A DNA stretch of 42,768 bases from Alkalibacterium sp. 20 (GTDB lineage Bacteria; Bacillota; Bacilli; Lactobacillales; Carnobacteriaceae_A). Positions 1 through 8,696 of the stretch are shown here, piece by piece. The DNA is taken from contig NZ_LSRN01000025.1 in NCBI RefSeq assembly GCF_001885615.1, positions 1 to 42,768 of the forward strand, read 5' to 3'. The translations under genes were made by a program, and so were the position numbers. The notes under the pieces are model-generated. The model was not told where the DNA came from. It did no database searches and was given only the letters and a program-made list of their open reading frames with translations. Positions within the stretch are counted from its first letter, which is position 1. Each line of letters begins with the position of its first letter.

Positions 1-852
1 ACGCGGTATGAAGCAGAATTTCAAACAATTAAAAAACTCGACAAAGAAGGATTCAAAATAACCGTACTCTGTGATGTGTTAAATGTCAGTCGGGCAGGGT
101 ATTATAAGTGGCTAAACCGCAAACCATTCGAATCAGAATTGCGTCTGAGACACCTGATCACACTCATTCAAACCGTTTATGACGAACTTAAGGGAATATA
201 CGGTTATCGTCGCATGACGATTTACCTTAATCATTTTCTTAACGCCCAGGTGAATCATAAATGTGTGTATCGTTTGATGCGATTCCTCGGATTAAAAGCC
301 GTTATCCGTCGTAAACGGTATACCTATAAACCGCATAAGCCCGCACATGTCGCTGAGAATATACTCAATAGAGAATTTCAAGCGGACTATAAAGCTATGG
401 AAGTCCTGTTAACGGATATCACAGAATTCAAGTATGGCCAGCAGTCAAAAGCGTATCTCAGTGAGATTCTCGACTACGGAGAGAATCATATCATCGCGTT
501 TAAATTATCTAAACGTAATAATAATGCGTTAGTTCATGATACACTCACTCAAATCGAGGACAGTCTCATCCCAACGAAAACATTATTGCATAGTGATCGC
601 GGCTTCCAGTACACATCACATGGATATAAACGCTTTGTCAAAAAAAACAAAATTATACAGAGCATGTCCCGTGTCGGAAAATGGATTGATAACGGTCCGA
701 TGGAGAGCTTTTGGGGCATTATCAAAAAAGAAATGTATCGGTTAACCACCTATGACACGTTTGAAGCATTAGAAACGGATATAGAACGCTATGTGGTGTT
801 CTATAATACGAAACGCGTCATACTCAAGATGGGATTAAAAATTCCAGCATAA
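1..852 (+). CDS. IS3-family transposase OrfB, 5' end outside the window
   Basis: DDE transposase that catalyses IS excision and insertion. The frame is open from base 1, so the N-terminus lies outside the window; the GTG at 76 is internal, because in-frame codons before it already encode a plausible IS3 OrfB sequence leading into the SRAGYYKW motif. The HTH_21-like segment (IYGYRRMTIYL) is followed by the rve core: D in LLTDITEF, D in LHSDRGFQY, and E in NGPMESFWGIIKKE. These three acidic residues form the DDE triad. The C-terminus (YNTKRVILKMGLKIPA) is of a length seen in this family, so the 3' end appears intact. A hairpin and an IS-type terminal repeat follow. OrfA is not visible. It may be active if the missing part is intact. 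Confidence 0.9.
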   Translation, partial: TRYEAEFQTIKKLDKEGFKITVLCDVLNVSRAGYYKWLNRKPFESELRLRHLITLIQTVYDELKGIYGYRRMTIYLNHFLNAQVNHKCVYRLMRFLGLKAVIRRKRYTYKPHKPAHVAENILNREFQADYKAMEVLLTDITEFKYGQQSKAYLSEILDYGENHIIAFKLSKRNNNALVHDTLTQIEDSLIPTKTLLHSDRGFQYTSHGYKRFVKKNKIIQSMSRVGKWIDNGPMESFWGIIKKEMYRLTTYDTFEALETDIERYVVFYNTKRVILKMGLKIPA

Positions 853-859
853 GAAAAAA

Positions 860-887
860 GCCATGCATGAAAGTAATCATACATGGC
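860..887 (+). terminator. Hairpin after the transposase gene
   Basis: The 11-bp arms GCCATGCATGA and TCATACATGGC pair with one mismatch, 8 bases after the transposase stop. There is no strong T-run, so it may be a weak terminator or an IS-internal structure. Confidence 0.45.
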
Positions 888-910
888 ACAAACTATTTTG
901 TTTATTTACC

Positions 911-935
911 TGTCTACTTGACAGGGGGCAGTTCA
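911..935 (+). repeat. Right terminal inverted repeat of the IS
   Basis: TGTCTACTTGACAGGGGGCA followed by GTTCA resembles IS3-family right ends (reverse complement begins TGAACTGCCCCCTGTCA) and ends in CA as expected. The IS boundary is therefore placed at 935. The matching left end is outside the window, so the target duplication cannot be checked. Confidence 0.6.
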
Positions 936-976
936 CGACGTATCGAATAAGGGCTTTTGTTTATCACAAATTATTT

Positions 977-2260
977 TTATTCAGCTCCTAGAGCTTTTTT
1001 ATCTGCAATCGTTGGTGCAGGAGAAATGAACATCGCGATACTTGCAAGTATCGGTAGTATCAATGATGCGAGTAGAATTTCTTTATACCCACCCAATACA
1101 TCAAAAGCGATACCATAAGGAAGCGGACCTAAAGCTGATCCGATAACCATGGCTGACATAGCGACTCCTCTAATTTTCCCAAGATTAGCTCGTCCGTAGT
1201 AATCCGCCCAGATGATATTGGACGATACCCCGTCAAAGGCAATGAAAATCCCTTGAAAAACAGCGAAGACTATCAATAACGAAGCGTGTTCAGCATATGT
1301 AAGCAATAAAATAACCACGACATATAAAACAAAACTCCAGGCTTTAACGATGTTAACTTTAACTTTTTCTAAAACAAAACCGGCAACAAATGTCATTCCC
1401 ATTTGTACTAAAGCAATCGTACTGAGTAAATACGCCGCAAAAGCCGTGTTGTGACCTTTACCAGAAATAATCGATACCATATGGAAGACCATTGCTGTAT
1501 TAACTAAAGCTGGAACAACTGAAGAATACATCAAAAACCAGAACGTACGCGTCTTTTTTACTTCCTGCAGCGTCCACGCCTTCACTTTTTCTTTTTTGAC
1601 TAGCTCTTCATTAGAGGATCTCTGTGTTTCATCAGACTCAAAGGGTTTTACTCCATCAAGCTGCAGACCCATGTCTTCTGGACGATTGCGAATCAATAAA
1701 GCCGCAGCAGGCAGCATGACCAGTAACATCAATCCTGCCCAAAAAAGCCAAGCAATAGATAATCCGTACGTTTGAATCAAAAAGTTATTGAGTGGTGGAA
1801 CTAACGCCGAACCTATGACGCCACCTATTGAAATCAGAGATAACGCTCTTCCCCGTTTTTTCTCGAACCACTGAGGAATTAAAACGGAAGGAATCAATGT
1901 CAACGATCCTTGTCCAAACATTCGAATGAACAGGAAACCGATCAGGATCATCCAAGGGGCCCTAATAGCACTCATCCATAGCAAAGTTGCTCCGAATAGG
2001 CCTGCCACGATCACTGTGGCTTTTCGATGTCCCTGTTTATCGATGATGTCTCCCACAAACGGCATGGATAAACCGGAAACTAAAGTAGCGATGGAATAAA
2101 AACTAGAGATTTGACTCCTGCTCCATCCAAATTCTTCAATATAAAAATCTATAAAAATGGAAACTGAAAATGTCTGTCCCGGTGAGGAAAAGAATACACT
2201 TAAAGCGCCAACTGCAACAATTACCCAGCCATAATAAAATGGCAATTCCTTCTTCTTCAT
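977..2260 (-). CDS. MFS transporter, 12 membrane segments
   Basis: A 427-residue major facilitator protein. The N-terminus (FYYGWVIVAVGALSVFF) and the loop D-x-x-D-K-Q-G-H-R-K between membrane segments 2 and 3 match the MFS_1 fold. The pattern YYGWVIV is common in the oxalate/formate antiporter and monocarboxylate-like branch. A hydrophilic central loop (about residues 200-230, rich in Glu, Ser and Lys) separates two six-helix halves. The substrate cannot be told from the sequence. The start ATG lies 13-17 bases after a GGGA-type site, so the spacing is long. It appears monocistronic and faces the upstream IS. It is only distantly similar to the second MFS gene at 17051-18283. Confidence 0.85.
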   Translation of the reverse strand: MKKKELPFYYGWVIVAVGALSVFFSSPGQTFSVSIFIDFYIEEFGWSRSQISSFYSIATLVSGLSMPFVGDIIDKQGHRKATVIVAGLFGATLLWMSAIRAPWMILIGFLFIRMFGQGSLTLIPSVLIPQWFEKKRGRALSLISIGGVIGSALVPPLNNFLIQTYGLSIAWLFWAGLMLLVMLPAAALLIRNRPEDMGLQLDGVKPFESDETQRSSNEELVKKEKVKAWTLQEVKKTRTFWFLMYSSVVPALVNTAMVFHMVSIISGKGHNTAFAAYLLSTIALVQMGMTFVAGFVLEKVKVNIVKAWSFVLYVVVILLLTYAEHASLLIVFAVFQGIFIAFDGVSSNIIWADYYGRANLGKIRGVAMSAMVIGSALGPLPYGIAFDVLGGYKEILLASLILPILASIAMFISPAPTIADKKALGAE

Positions 2261-2406
2261 AACTAGCTGTCATCCCTTATCTTTAATCTTTATAATCTAT
2301 CCTACCCGTGACGCACCAAAAAAGCCATGATAAATAGTTTTTTTCTAAACAATCAGAAATAACACTGACTATTTAATTTACCACTTATCCGTGACTTCGC
2401 TTGTAT

Positions 2407-3762
2407 TCATGATTCCAAATCTGGTTGCTTGAATGGTAACGTGGGTATGACTTTTTTGATCGTTTTGTCCCTATACATTTTTTTATCTACGATCTCATAG
2501 AGATGATTAAATGGCAGCAGATGACTGATCAGTGTATGACCCACCGATATAGAGGGATGGATGATTATATTATTAAATAAGATCGGTTTTTCTATTTGCT
2601 CGATTACACGGTCTTTTATTTTTTCAAGTTCTTTCTCAGATTCCATATCCTTAACTAGTATCATAATCTCGTCTCCACCAATGCGACCAATTAGATCAGA
2701 TTTTTTCAAGGTGTGCAATATTCGTTCAGCTGTTATGGCTAATACTTTATCCCCGACTAAATGACCATGTGTATCGTTTATCAGTTTAAAATCATTGAAA
2801 TCAATCAGTACTAGCCCGTTTTTCTTTGTTGAATATCTTAATACACTTGTCACAGACTGTTCAAATGTCTTTTTATTCAGTAAGTGTGTGAGTTCATCCG
2901 TTCTTGAAAGTTCTCGTTTGGTGATGTACTGATGCACAAAGAACATGACAAATATAAAGATGATAAGTATCAAGACATAAAAGATGAGAGTTTCCAAACT
3001 ATGGTAATATATGTTTCTATTCCAGCCGTCTACCGGAATCAGCGCAATCGTCCAATTGTTTTCAGGCAATAAAATCGAAGCTGTAATAGCCTCAGACTCG
3101 AAGACTTCCTCTTCACCCCAGAAAACAGATTGTGACCAAGCAGATTCAACTTTGATTGCATAATCATATTCGGGTAAATCATTCGATAAAGCACTGTTTT
3201 TTACTAAATGATCTAAATCGATTGTTACGCTAGCAAATCCCCAAACTTCTTCGGTGTTATCTGATTCGATAAACACAGGTTTACGATTGAATATTTTATT
3301 CCCGCCCTGCACCGCTTCAACGGGACCTTGTGCTACCGAATTTCTTTTTATGATCGCTTCTTCCAGATACGGTTTGCGGTCCGGCTGTTCCAGCAAGTTA
3401 TATCCAAGGGCCTCTTCGTTTCCTTCTAAGGGATAAATAAAATGAATGATACCATCTTTCGCTAAACTGATACTATCTACCATTGAATTGCGTTCAATGA
3501 TAAATTCACTGTATGTGCGTAGTTCTTTTTCGGTAACATCAGGATTCTGACTGACGATCATTTCAAAAAAGTCCGCGTAATACAAACTACTATCTAGTTG
3601 GGACTGAATACCATCACGAATGAAGTCTAAATGATAAATGGCCTGCATTCTGGCGTCTTCATATAGTTGTTCGTTGTACTGAATATGTAGATTGTTAACG
3701 GGTATATATAAAAGAAGAGCTGCTAAAGTTGCCACAATAACGGATATCGTCCACTTTTTCAC
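2407..3762 (-). CDS. CHASE-GGDEF diguanylate cyclase
   Basis: Predicted membrane receptor that makes cyclic di-GMP from two GTP. The chosen start is a GTG at 3762 with AAGGAG 7 bases upstream; the open frame extends 15 codons further, but without a ribosome site. Order: membrane segment near residues 5-25; extracellular sensor region about 30-260 with CHASE-like features (YPLEGNEEALG, a downstream GPVEAVQGG and NRKPVF); second membrane segment about 263-287; then GGDEF. The active-site signature is GRIGGDEIMIL near residue 362, with Ile in place of the usual Phe. The product-inhibition site is KKSD instead of RxxD, so feedback control may be weakened. No EAL, HD-GYP or PilZ gene is in the window. 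The enzymatic role is inferred from the intact GGDE. Confidence 0.88.
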   Translation of the reverse strand: MKKWTISVIVATLAALLLYIPVNNLHIQYNEQLYEDARMQAIYHLDFIRDGIQSQLDSSLYYADFFEMIVSQNPDVTEKELRTYSEFIIERNSMVDSISLAKDGIIHFIYPLEGNEEALGYNLLEQPDRKPYLEEAIIKRNSVAQGPVEAVQGGNKIFNRKPVFIESDNTEEVWGFASVTIDLDHLVKNSALSNDLPEYDYAIKVESAWSQSVFWGEEEVFESEAITASILLPENNWTIALIPVDGWNRNIYYHSLETLIFYVLILIIFIFVMFFVHQYITKRELSRTDELTHLLNKKTFEQSVTSVLRYSTKKNGLVLIDFNDFKLINDTHGHLVGDKVLAITAERILHTLKKSDLIGRIGGDEIMILVKDMESEKELEKIKDRVIEQIEKPILFNNIIIHPSISVGHTLISHLLPFNHLYEIVDKKMYRDKTIKKVIPTLPFKQPDLES

Positions 3763-3791
3763 ATTAAAACTCCTTATTTTTAGATTATGTG

Positions 3792-3811
3792 TATAGTGAT
3801 TATACACTATA
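3792..3811. promoter_or_regulatory. Palindrome upstream of the GGDEF gene
   Basis: TATAGTG-ATTATA-CACTATA is a perfect dyad of 7-bp arms, 30-50 bp upstream of the GGDEF start, in a position fitting an operator or core promoter. Its TACACTATA part recurs at 3908-3916 in the promoter of the divergent hydrolase gene. Confidence 0.4.
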
Positions 3812-3884
3812 ATATATATAAAAGATAAGGTAAAACAGCTTTTTTCACAATTTATTCCGAATTTGTAGTAAAAGTCGAAAATAA

Positions 3885-3913
3885 TTGAGCCTGTGTGTGA
3901 ATAAAGTTACACT
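3885..3913 (+). promoter_or_regulatory. Candidate promoter of the alpha/beta hydrolase gene
   Basis: TTGAGC (3885-3890), a 17-bp spacer and TACACT (3908-3913). Each hexamer matches the sigma-A consensus at four of six positions. It lies about 70 bp before the ATG at 3983. Confidence 0.4.
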
Positions 3914-3982
3914 ATAGGTATAAAATTACAACAAAACAAAATAAATTGTTCGGTTATCCCTGATACGGAAAGGAGAATGCAT

Positions 3983-4903
3983 ATGACCCAGTTTTCGATT
4001 TATAATGACGTCAAAAAGTACAAACCGCTATCCCTCCTCCTCTCTCCTTTAGTTCTTCCTTTATTGAACAGAACGATTACTCTGGCTCGAAAAACGGTTC
4101 CATTCCCTGAAGGTGTAAAAGAAAAACATGTCCGAATATCGACCACGGATGGCGACATGATTAAATTGATCATCTACACTCCCGACAACGTTAATTATCC
4201 GTCCCCGGCCCTGCTTTATTTTTATGGCAGTTCCTACTTCTTGACCCGTCCCCCACATATTAAACGTCTGACGGCGCAATATGCTTTGCGGACGAATGCC
4301 ATCGTGATCGACGTTGATTATCGTTTGTCACCGCAGCATCCATTTCCAGACCCTTTTTATGATGCACTGAAAGCCAGCGAGTGGGTATTGACTCATACTG
4401 ATTATCTTGGCATTGATACCGACAAAATTGCGATCGGCGGAGACAGTTCGGGTGCGACTTTAGCCAGTAATGTCACGTTATATTATAGAAATCAGGGATC
4501 ACAACCCTTTTTCTATCAGTTTCTCATCTATCCCGTAACGGATGCCCGGATGCGTTCAAATTCTCTGCATGAATTTCCTTATTGGAGTGTGAAACTCAAT
4601 AAAATGATGTGGTCGCTTTATATTAGAGATGAAATTACCTTGCCGAATGAATATGCCTCACCCATGGAAGCCGACTCATTCACCGGACTGCCGGATGCTT
4701 ACGTTGAAGTGTGTGAATATGACCCGTTGAGAGATGAAGGGTTGCTCTTAGCTAAAGCTCTAAAACGAGCGGGCGTCAAGGTGCAGACCCATTGTGTACG
4801 AAACGCTTTTCATTCATTTGACCTGTTTGCCGCCAGCGAGTTGACTAAAGAAACCATGGATACCCGCGTTGAAGTTTTAAATAAGGCGTTTTATAATGAG
4901 TGA
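3983..4903 (+). CDS. HSL-family alpha/beta hydrolase (esterase/lipase) with atypical oxyanion motif
   Basis: Predicted carboxylesterase of the hormone-sensitive-lipase/Aes branch, 306 residues. The ATG at 3983 is preferred because AAAGGAG ends 7 bases before it; an in-frame ATG at 3977 sits only one base from that site. The catalytic triad is visible: Ser155 in GGDSSG, Asp247 in CEYDPLRDEG and His277 in NAFHSFD. The HGGG oxyanion-hole motif of this family is replaced by YGSS at residues 81-84 (LLYFYGSSYFL). The first 40 residues contain a hydrophobic stretch (LSLLLSPLVLPLL) that could bind a membrane or form the cap. Divergent from the GGDEF gene and followed by its own terminator. Altered substrate range, or loss of esterase activity, is possible. 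Confidence 0.87.
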   Translation: MTQFSIYNDVKKYKPLSLLLSPLVLPLLNRTITLARKTVPFPEGVKEKHVRISTTDGDMIKLIIYTPDNVNYPSPALLYFYGSSYFLTRPPHIKRLTAQYALRTNAIVIDVDYRLSPQHPFPDPFYDALKASEWVLTHTDYLGIDTDKIAIGGDSSGATLASNVTLYYRNQGSQPFFYQFLIYPVTDARMRSNSLHEFPYWSVKLNKMMWSLYIRDEITLPNEYASPMEADSFTGLPDAYVEVCEYDPLRDEGLLLAKALKRAGVKVQTHCVRNAFHSFDLFAASELTKETMDTRVEVLNKAFYNE

Positions 4904-4937
4904 AACGGCTTAGTATTTAACTAAATAATGACTTATC

Positions 4938-4967
4938 AAAAGAGATTGGACTTGTTCTAATCTCTTC
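4938..4967 (+). terminator. Terminator after the hydrolase gene
   Basis: The arms AGAGATTGGAC and GTTCTAATCTCT form an imperfect stem followed by TCTTTTAT, 35 bp beyond the stop codon. Confidence 0.6.
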
Positions 4968-5100
4968 TTTTATTTGATACAATCCTCAAATGCATTACGC
5001 CCCTTTCAATTATTTGATCAGCTAATTAAATCACTTAAAAGAACCTCCCTGAAACAATATAAACATCAATTATATCGCCCCCTTATACCATTCTTTATAA

Positions 5101-5129
5101 TTGCTAATTTTGTAATGAAGTCGTAAACT
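5101..5129 (+). promoter_or_regulatory. Candidate promoter of the DUF4153-like gene
   Basis: TTGCTA, a 17-bp spacer and TAAACT; both hexamers match the consensus at four of six positions. It is about 38 bp upstream of the ATG at 5167. Confidence 0.4.
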
Positions 5130-5166
5130 AAAAGTAATAAAAAGTTCAAAATTGGAGGAGATCATC

Positions 5167-6933
5167 ATGTCTGTAAAAGATTGGCTGATACAAAGAAAAA
5201 CGCAGTGGTTAGCTACTTTTTCTCGCTTTCCAATCGCTATCGCTCTGCTTGTATTAATTGTTATGTTTACCCTGGCCGATATCTATTCCAGGGGCGAACC
5301 GGATTACATGAATCACGTGTTAAGTTTAGGCCTTGGCATTTTACTGGTCGTGTCCATTCAGCTTTATTCTGAACGTCTATTGATCGATAAATTATATTTA
5401 TGGGGAATCAAGTTAGGTAGTCTGATTTTACCCCTCTTGTATTATTTCTACTTGCGACAAGCGCCATTAGGATTTAATCAGTCGGGTTCAATCCGCACCC
5501 TCGTTCTCTATTTTATCTTTGTCATCTTGTTGCTGGTAACGCCAACACTGCGTTCTCGCCTTACGTTCAGCGATTCACTAATCATCTATATACAAGCCTT
5601 CTTCTCAAGTTTACTCATTTCAGTGATCTTGTTTATCGGCATAAGTGCTATTTTGAGTGCTTATACAACATTGATCTACAACCTTGATGCTCGCTGGTTC
5701 TCTTACAGCGCCGCCATTGTGTATCTTTTTGTCGGACCGGTTTATCTGCTTTCAAGACTACCGGTGTTTGATGAAACAATACACGACCTAACAATAAATG
5801 AAGCGAAGAGTATTCCACCTTTACTTGAAATTTTGATAGCCTATATTATTATTCCTGTATTACTCGTATTCAGTGCTATTCTAATTGCCTATATATTGAT
5901 CAATATTTCAGGTGAGTTCTGGAAAGATAATTTAATGGAACCGTTGCTTATCAGTTATACTATTGCGGGTATCGTCACCCTCTTTTTAGCTGAAAATGTG
6001 GACAAAAAACTCTCACGGATGTTTAGCCGTTTCTTTCCCTATCTCTTATTCGTTGTTGCCATCTTTCAGACGGTTTCATCAAGTCTGAAAACTTATGACA
6101 TTGGACTTACTCACGGCCGTTATTTCGTATTGCTATTCGGTGTTTTTTCTATCATCAGCACGCTTATCTACAGTTTCTTGAAATCCAAAAAGATACTGAT
6201 TCCGTTCTTACTGATTGGCTTAGGTGTGATATCGATCCTGCCAATGATAGATGCTGTTTCAATCGGCATCAACAATCAGCTAAGCAAAGTGAACAATATC
6301 GTAGAATCTGCTGAAATAGATGAAGAAACTACTTTACAGTTGGATAAGACGTTATCAGATGAAGAAAAAGCAAAATTCAGTTACAGTATGAATTATCTGA
6401 ATCAACAGGAACAACTGGATCAACTCGACTGGCTGCCGAGTAGTTTTGATTATTACCGCGATTTTGAGCAAACCTTTGGCTTTAATCCCAGTTTCCATTA
6501 TTATTATGGCAGCGACATCGATGGACCCTTTCCGTCTGATTCGAACTATGCTTATATGGAACTCGATATGACGCAGCCAAACGTAATTCCCTTGGCTGAT
6601 GTAGATGAATTAGTGGAACTGTCCACGTATCAGGATCTTCAGATCAATGTTGATTTAGATAACGAACCGTATTCATTAAAATTTGTTACAGAACGTGATG
6701 CATTCAGTGTTGAACTGCTGGAAAATGACTCCTCGGTACTCACTTACGATTTATCTTTCATTCGAGAACTGGCATATGAAGTTCCAGTGGAAAATTCGCA
6801 ACAACCACTAGAGAAAATGATGTTCACAGAAGAAAACGAGGACGTCCGTTTGACAGTTATCCTGAGACGTCTCACTGTTGAGGGGAACACTAATATTGAG
6901 GGTGAATTTTTGATCTTAATTACGTACAAGTAA
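5167..6933 (+). CDS. DUF4153-like polytopic membrane protein
   Basis: A 588-residue protein of unknown function. The ATG at 5167 has GGAGGAG six bases upstream; the longer frame would begin at a TTG overlapping this site. Roughly the first 380 residues hold about ten hydrophobic segments (for example IAIALLVLIVMFTLADIY and ILLVVSIQLYS). The remainder, from about residue 385, is a soluble domain rich in Asp, Glu, Tyr and Phe, with a Tyr-rich stretch (SFHYYYGSDIDG). This layout of N-terminal membrane array plus C-terminal domain resembles Firmicute DUF4153 proteins, but I assign that family only by overall character. Own promoter, no operon partner. No catalytic motif recognised. Confidence 0.75.
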   Translation: MSVKDWLIQRKTQWLATFSRFPIAIALLVLIVMFTLADIYSRGEPDYMNHVLSLGLGILLVVSIQLYSERLLIDKLYLWGIKLGSLILPLLYYFYLRQAPLGFNQSGSIRTLVLYFIFVILLLVTPTLRSRLTFSDSLIIYIQAFFSSLLISVILFIGISAILSAYTTLIYNLDARWFSYSAAIVYLFVGPVYLLSRLPVFDETIHDLTINEAKSIPPLLEILIAYIIIPVLLVFSAILIAYILINISGEFWKDNLMEPLLISYTIAGIVTLFLAENVDKKLSRMFSRFFPYLLFVVAIFQTVSSSLKTYDIGLTHGRYFVLLFGVFSIISTLIYSFLKSKKILIPFLLIGLGVISILPMIDAVSIGINNQLSKVNNIVESAEIDEETTLQLDKTLSDEEKAKFSYSMNYLNQQEQLDQLDWLPSSFDYYRDFEQTFGFNPSFHYYYGSDIDGPFPSDSNYAYMELDMTQPNVIPLADVDELVELSTYQDLQINVDLDNEPYSLKFVTERDAFSVELLENDSSVLTYDLSFIRELAYEVPVENSQQPLEKMMFTEENEDVRLTVILRRLTVEGNTNIEGEFLILITYK

Positions 6934-7023
6934 AATCAATTATTTTATAAACAAAAAGTAAGCATTTTCATCTTGTTTACGCTATACTCATAAAGAATTA
7001 AATTTTTAGGAGGAATGTAAAAG

Positions 7024-7836
7024 ATGAAGAAACAAACATTTACTTTTCACAATGGTGTAACGATTCCAAGTATTGGTTTTGGTACATGGCAAATCCCTAA
7101 CAGAGACGCCTATGATGCAGTCACAATGGCACTGAAAAACGGCTACACTCACATCGATACTGCTTTAGCTTACCGCAATGAACCAAATGTGGGTAAAGCC
7201 ATCCATGAATTTGATTTAGCAAGAGAAGAAATTTTCATTACAAGCAAATTGCCTGCTCAAATTAAAGGCTACGATGAAACACTTGAGGCATTCAATAAAA
7301 CAATCACCAATTTAGGTGTCGACTATCTCGATTTATACCTTATCCATGCACCATGGCCTTGGGATGAAATTGGTAAAGATTGTACCGAAGGAAACGTTCA
7401 GTCCTGGAAAGCAATGGAAAAATTATACAATGAGGGTAAAATCAAAGCGATCGGTGTCTCAAACTTTGAGATCAAACACCTGCAACCGATCTTGGATCAA
7501 TGCGACATCGTTCCAATGGCTAACCAAATACCCTTTTACATTGGTAAAGATCAGGAAGAATTGTTAGCCTTCTGTAAAGAGCATAACATCGTTTTAGAAG
7601 CCTATTCACCTTTAGCTACTGGTCAAGTATTAGACATGCCGGAACTTAAAGAGATGGCTGAAAAATATGGCGTAACAGTTGCTCAGCTAGCTATTCGTTA
7701 CTGTTTGGAAAGAGATACGCTTCCTTTACCAAAATCATCTCATGAAGGACGTATCAAAGAAAATAGAGATCTAGACTTTGAAATTTCTGATGAAGATGTT
7801 GAAACACTTCGAAAAATCAGAGATGTACGTAAATAA
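7024..7836 (+). CDS. Aldo/keto reductase
   Basis: NAD(P)H-dependent carbonyl reductase, 270 residues, in the branch of 2,5-diketo-D-gluconate/glyoxal reductases. The tetrad is complete: Asp45 and Tyr50 in HIDTALAYRNE, Lys75 in FITSKLP, and His108 in DLYLIHAPWP. Family signatures GVSNFE and LPKSSHEGRI (cofactor phosphate binding) are present. AGGAGG precedes the ATG with normal spacing. A single-gene unit, closed by a terminator. The physiological substrate is not evident. Confidence 0.95.
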   Translation: MKKQTFTFHNGVTIPSIGFGTWQIPNRDAYDAVTMALKNGYTHIDTALAYRNEPNVGKAIHEFDLAREEIFITSKLPAQIKGYDETLEAFNKTITNLGVDYLDLYLIHAPWPWDEIGKDCTEGNVQSWKAMEKLYNEGKIKAIGVSNFEIKHLQPILDQCDIVPMANQIPFYIGKDQEELLAFCKEHNIVLEAYSPLATGQVLDMPELKEMAEKYGVTVAQLAIRYCLERDTLPLPKSSHEGRIKENRDLDFEISDEDVETLRKIRDVRK

Positions 7837-7852
7837 TTAATCGATAAAATAA

Positions 7853-7897
7853 AAACCCGTTAACTGATTAAGCTTTCTTAGTGAGTTAACGGGTTTT
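7853..7897. terminator. Terminator after the aldo/keto reductase gene
   Basis: AAACCCGTTAACT pairs with AGTTAACGGGTTT around an 18-base loop and runs into TTTTT. A-rich sequence on the other side makes it potentially bidirectional. Confidence 0.85.
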
Positions 7898-7950
7898 TCT
7901 ATTTTATTTACTTTTAAATAAACATAAAGATGTCGAAAGGAGTTAAAAAA

Positions 7951-8652
7951 ATGAAAGTCAACGATTTTACGGGCATGTTCAGCCGGACGAGCTTGACCAT
8001 TGATTCGATCGAAAATCCACACGATGATTATTACGTCATTACGTTTGATTATCCAAAAGGACTAACGTGGGATCCAGGGGAACACGGGATATTTACCCTC
8101 CCAGGAAAGAAAGTCACAGGTCGATCGTTTCGTATCTTCTCAGTGGCTTCCTCCCCTTCGGAAAATAAAATGATGATCGCTACCCGTGCCAACGAACCTG
8201 TCAGTAATTTCAAGCAGGTGCTTTTCTCTCTCTCAAAAGGAGATAAAGTGAATATGCTCGGCCCTTTTGGATGGTACAAAGTGAAAGACGACACCTCTCC
8301 TATCGTTTTGATTGCAGCCGGTATTGGTATTACACCCGACCGGGCCATGATCAAACAGCTTGAAAACGACACGCGCCGAGATGTATTTCTTGTCTATTCA
8401 TCTTCTGACACGCATTTGTTCAAAGACGAATTAGACAGCATGGCTTTAAACAATCCAAGATTCCGTCTATTCTACACAACGGGTCGTGAACAAACCCGGG
8501 AGACCTATTTGAAATTGGCGTATACCTTAGGTAATGATGCCATCTATTATATAGCTGGCAAGCCAAAAAGTGTCAAAGATATCAGTAAACGTTTAAGAGA
8601 AAACAACATTAATTTTACACGCATTGTCTTTGATTCCTATTTCGGATATTAA
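7951..8652 (+). CDS. Ferredoxin-reductase-like FAD/NAD(P)H oxidoreductase
   Basis: A 233-residue single-chain flavoprotein reductase of the FNR fold. The start at ATG 7951 is chosen because AAAGGAG lies 8 bases upstream; an in-frame ATG at 7930 precedes that site. The FAD-binding barrel carries GRSFRIFSVASSP (the RxYS-type motif with Phe), and the NAD half has AAGIGITPDRAMI. The C-terminus IVFDSYFGY is aromatic, as in FNR-type enzymes where it stacks on the flavin. No iron-sulfur domain is present, so the partner must be free flavin, a ferredoxin or a membrane acceptor. It lies about 115 bp after the aldo/keto reductase with a terminator between, so it is a separate unit. Confidence 0.85.
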   Translation: MKVNDFTGMFSRTSLTIDSIENPHDDYYVITFDYPKGLTWDPGEHGIFTLPGKKVTGRSFRIFSVASSPSENKMMIATRANEPVSNFKQVLFSLSKGDKVNMLGPFGWYKVKDDTSPIVLIAAGIGITPDRAMIKQLENDTRRDVFLVYSSSDTHLFKDELDSMALNNPRFRLFYTTGREQTRETYLKLAYTLGNDAIYYIAGKPKSVKDISKRLRENNINFTRIVFDSYFGY

Positions 8653-8696
8653 AAAGGGAAACCTTCGACCCAAATGGGTCGAAGGTTTCCCTTTTT
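8651..8696. terminator. Strong terminator after the oxidoreductase gene
   Basis: A perfect stem of about 20 bp (AAAAGGGAAACCTTCGACCC pairing with its complement) around the loop AAAT, flanked by A and T runs on both sides, beginning at the stop codon. Confidence 0.93.

Larger units (their letters stand above)
1..935 (+). mobile_element. IS3-family insertion sequence, partial
   Basis: This comprises the transposase OrfB, the following hairpin and the right terminal repeat. The left end and OrfA are cut off by the window. It sits 41 bp beyond the stop codon of the convergent MFS gene, so it does not disrupt that gene. Confidence 0.75.
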
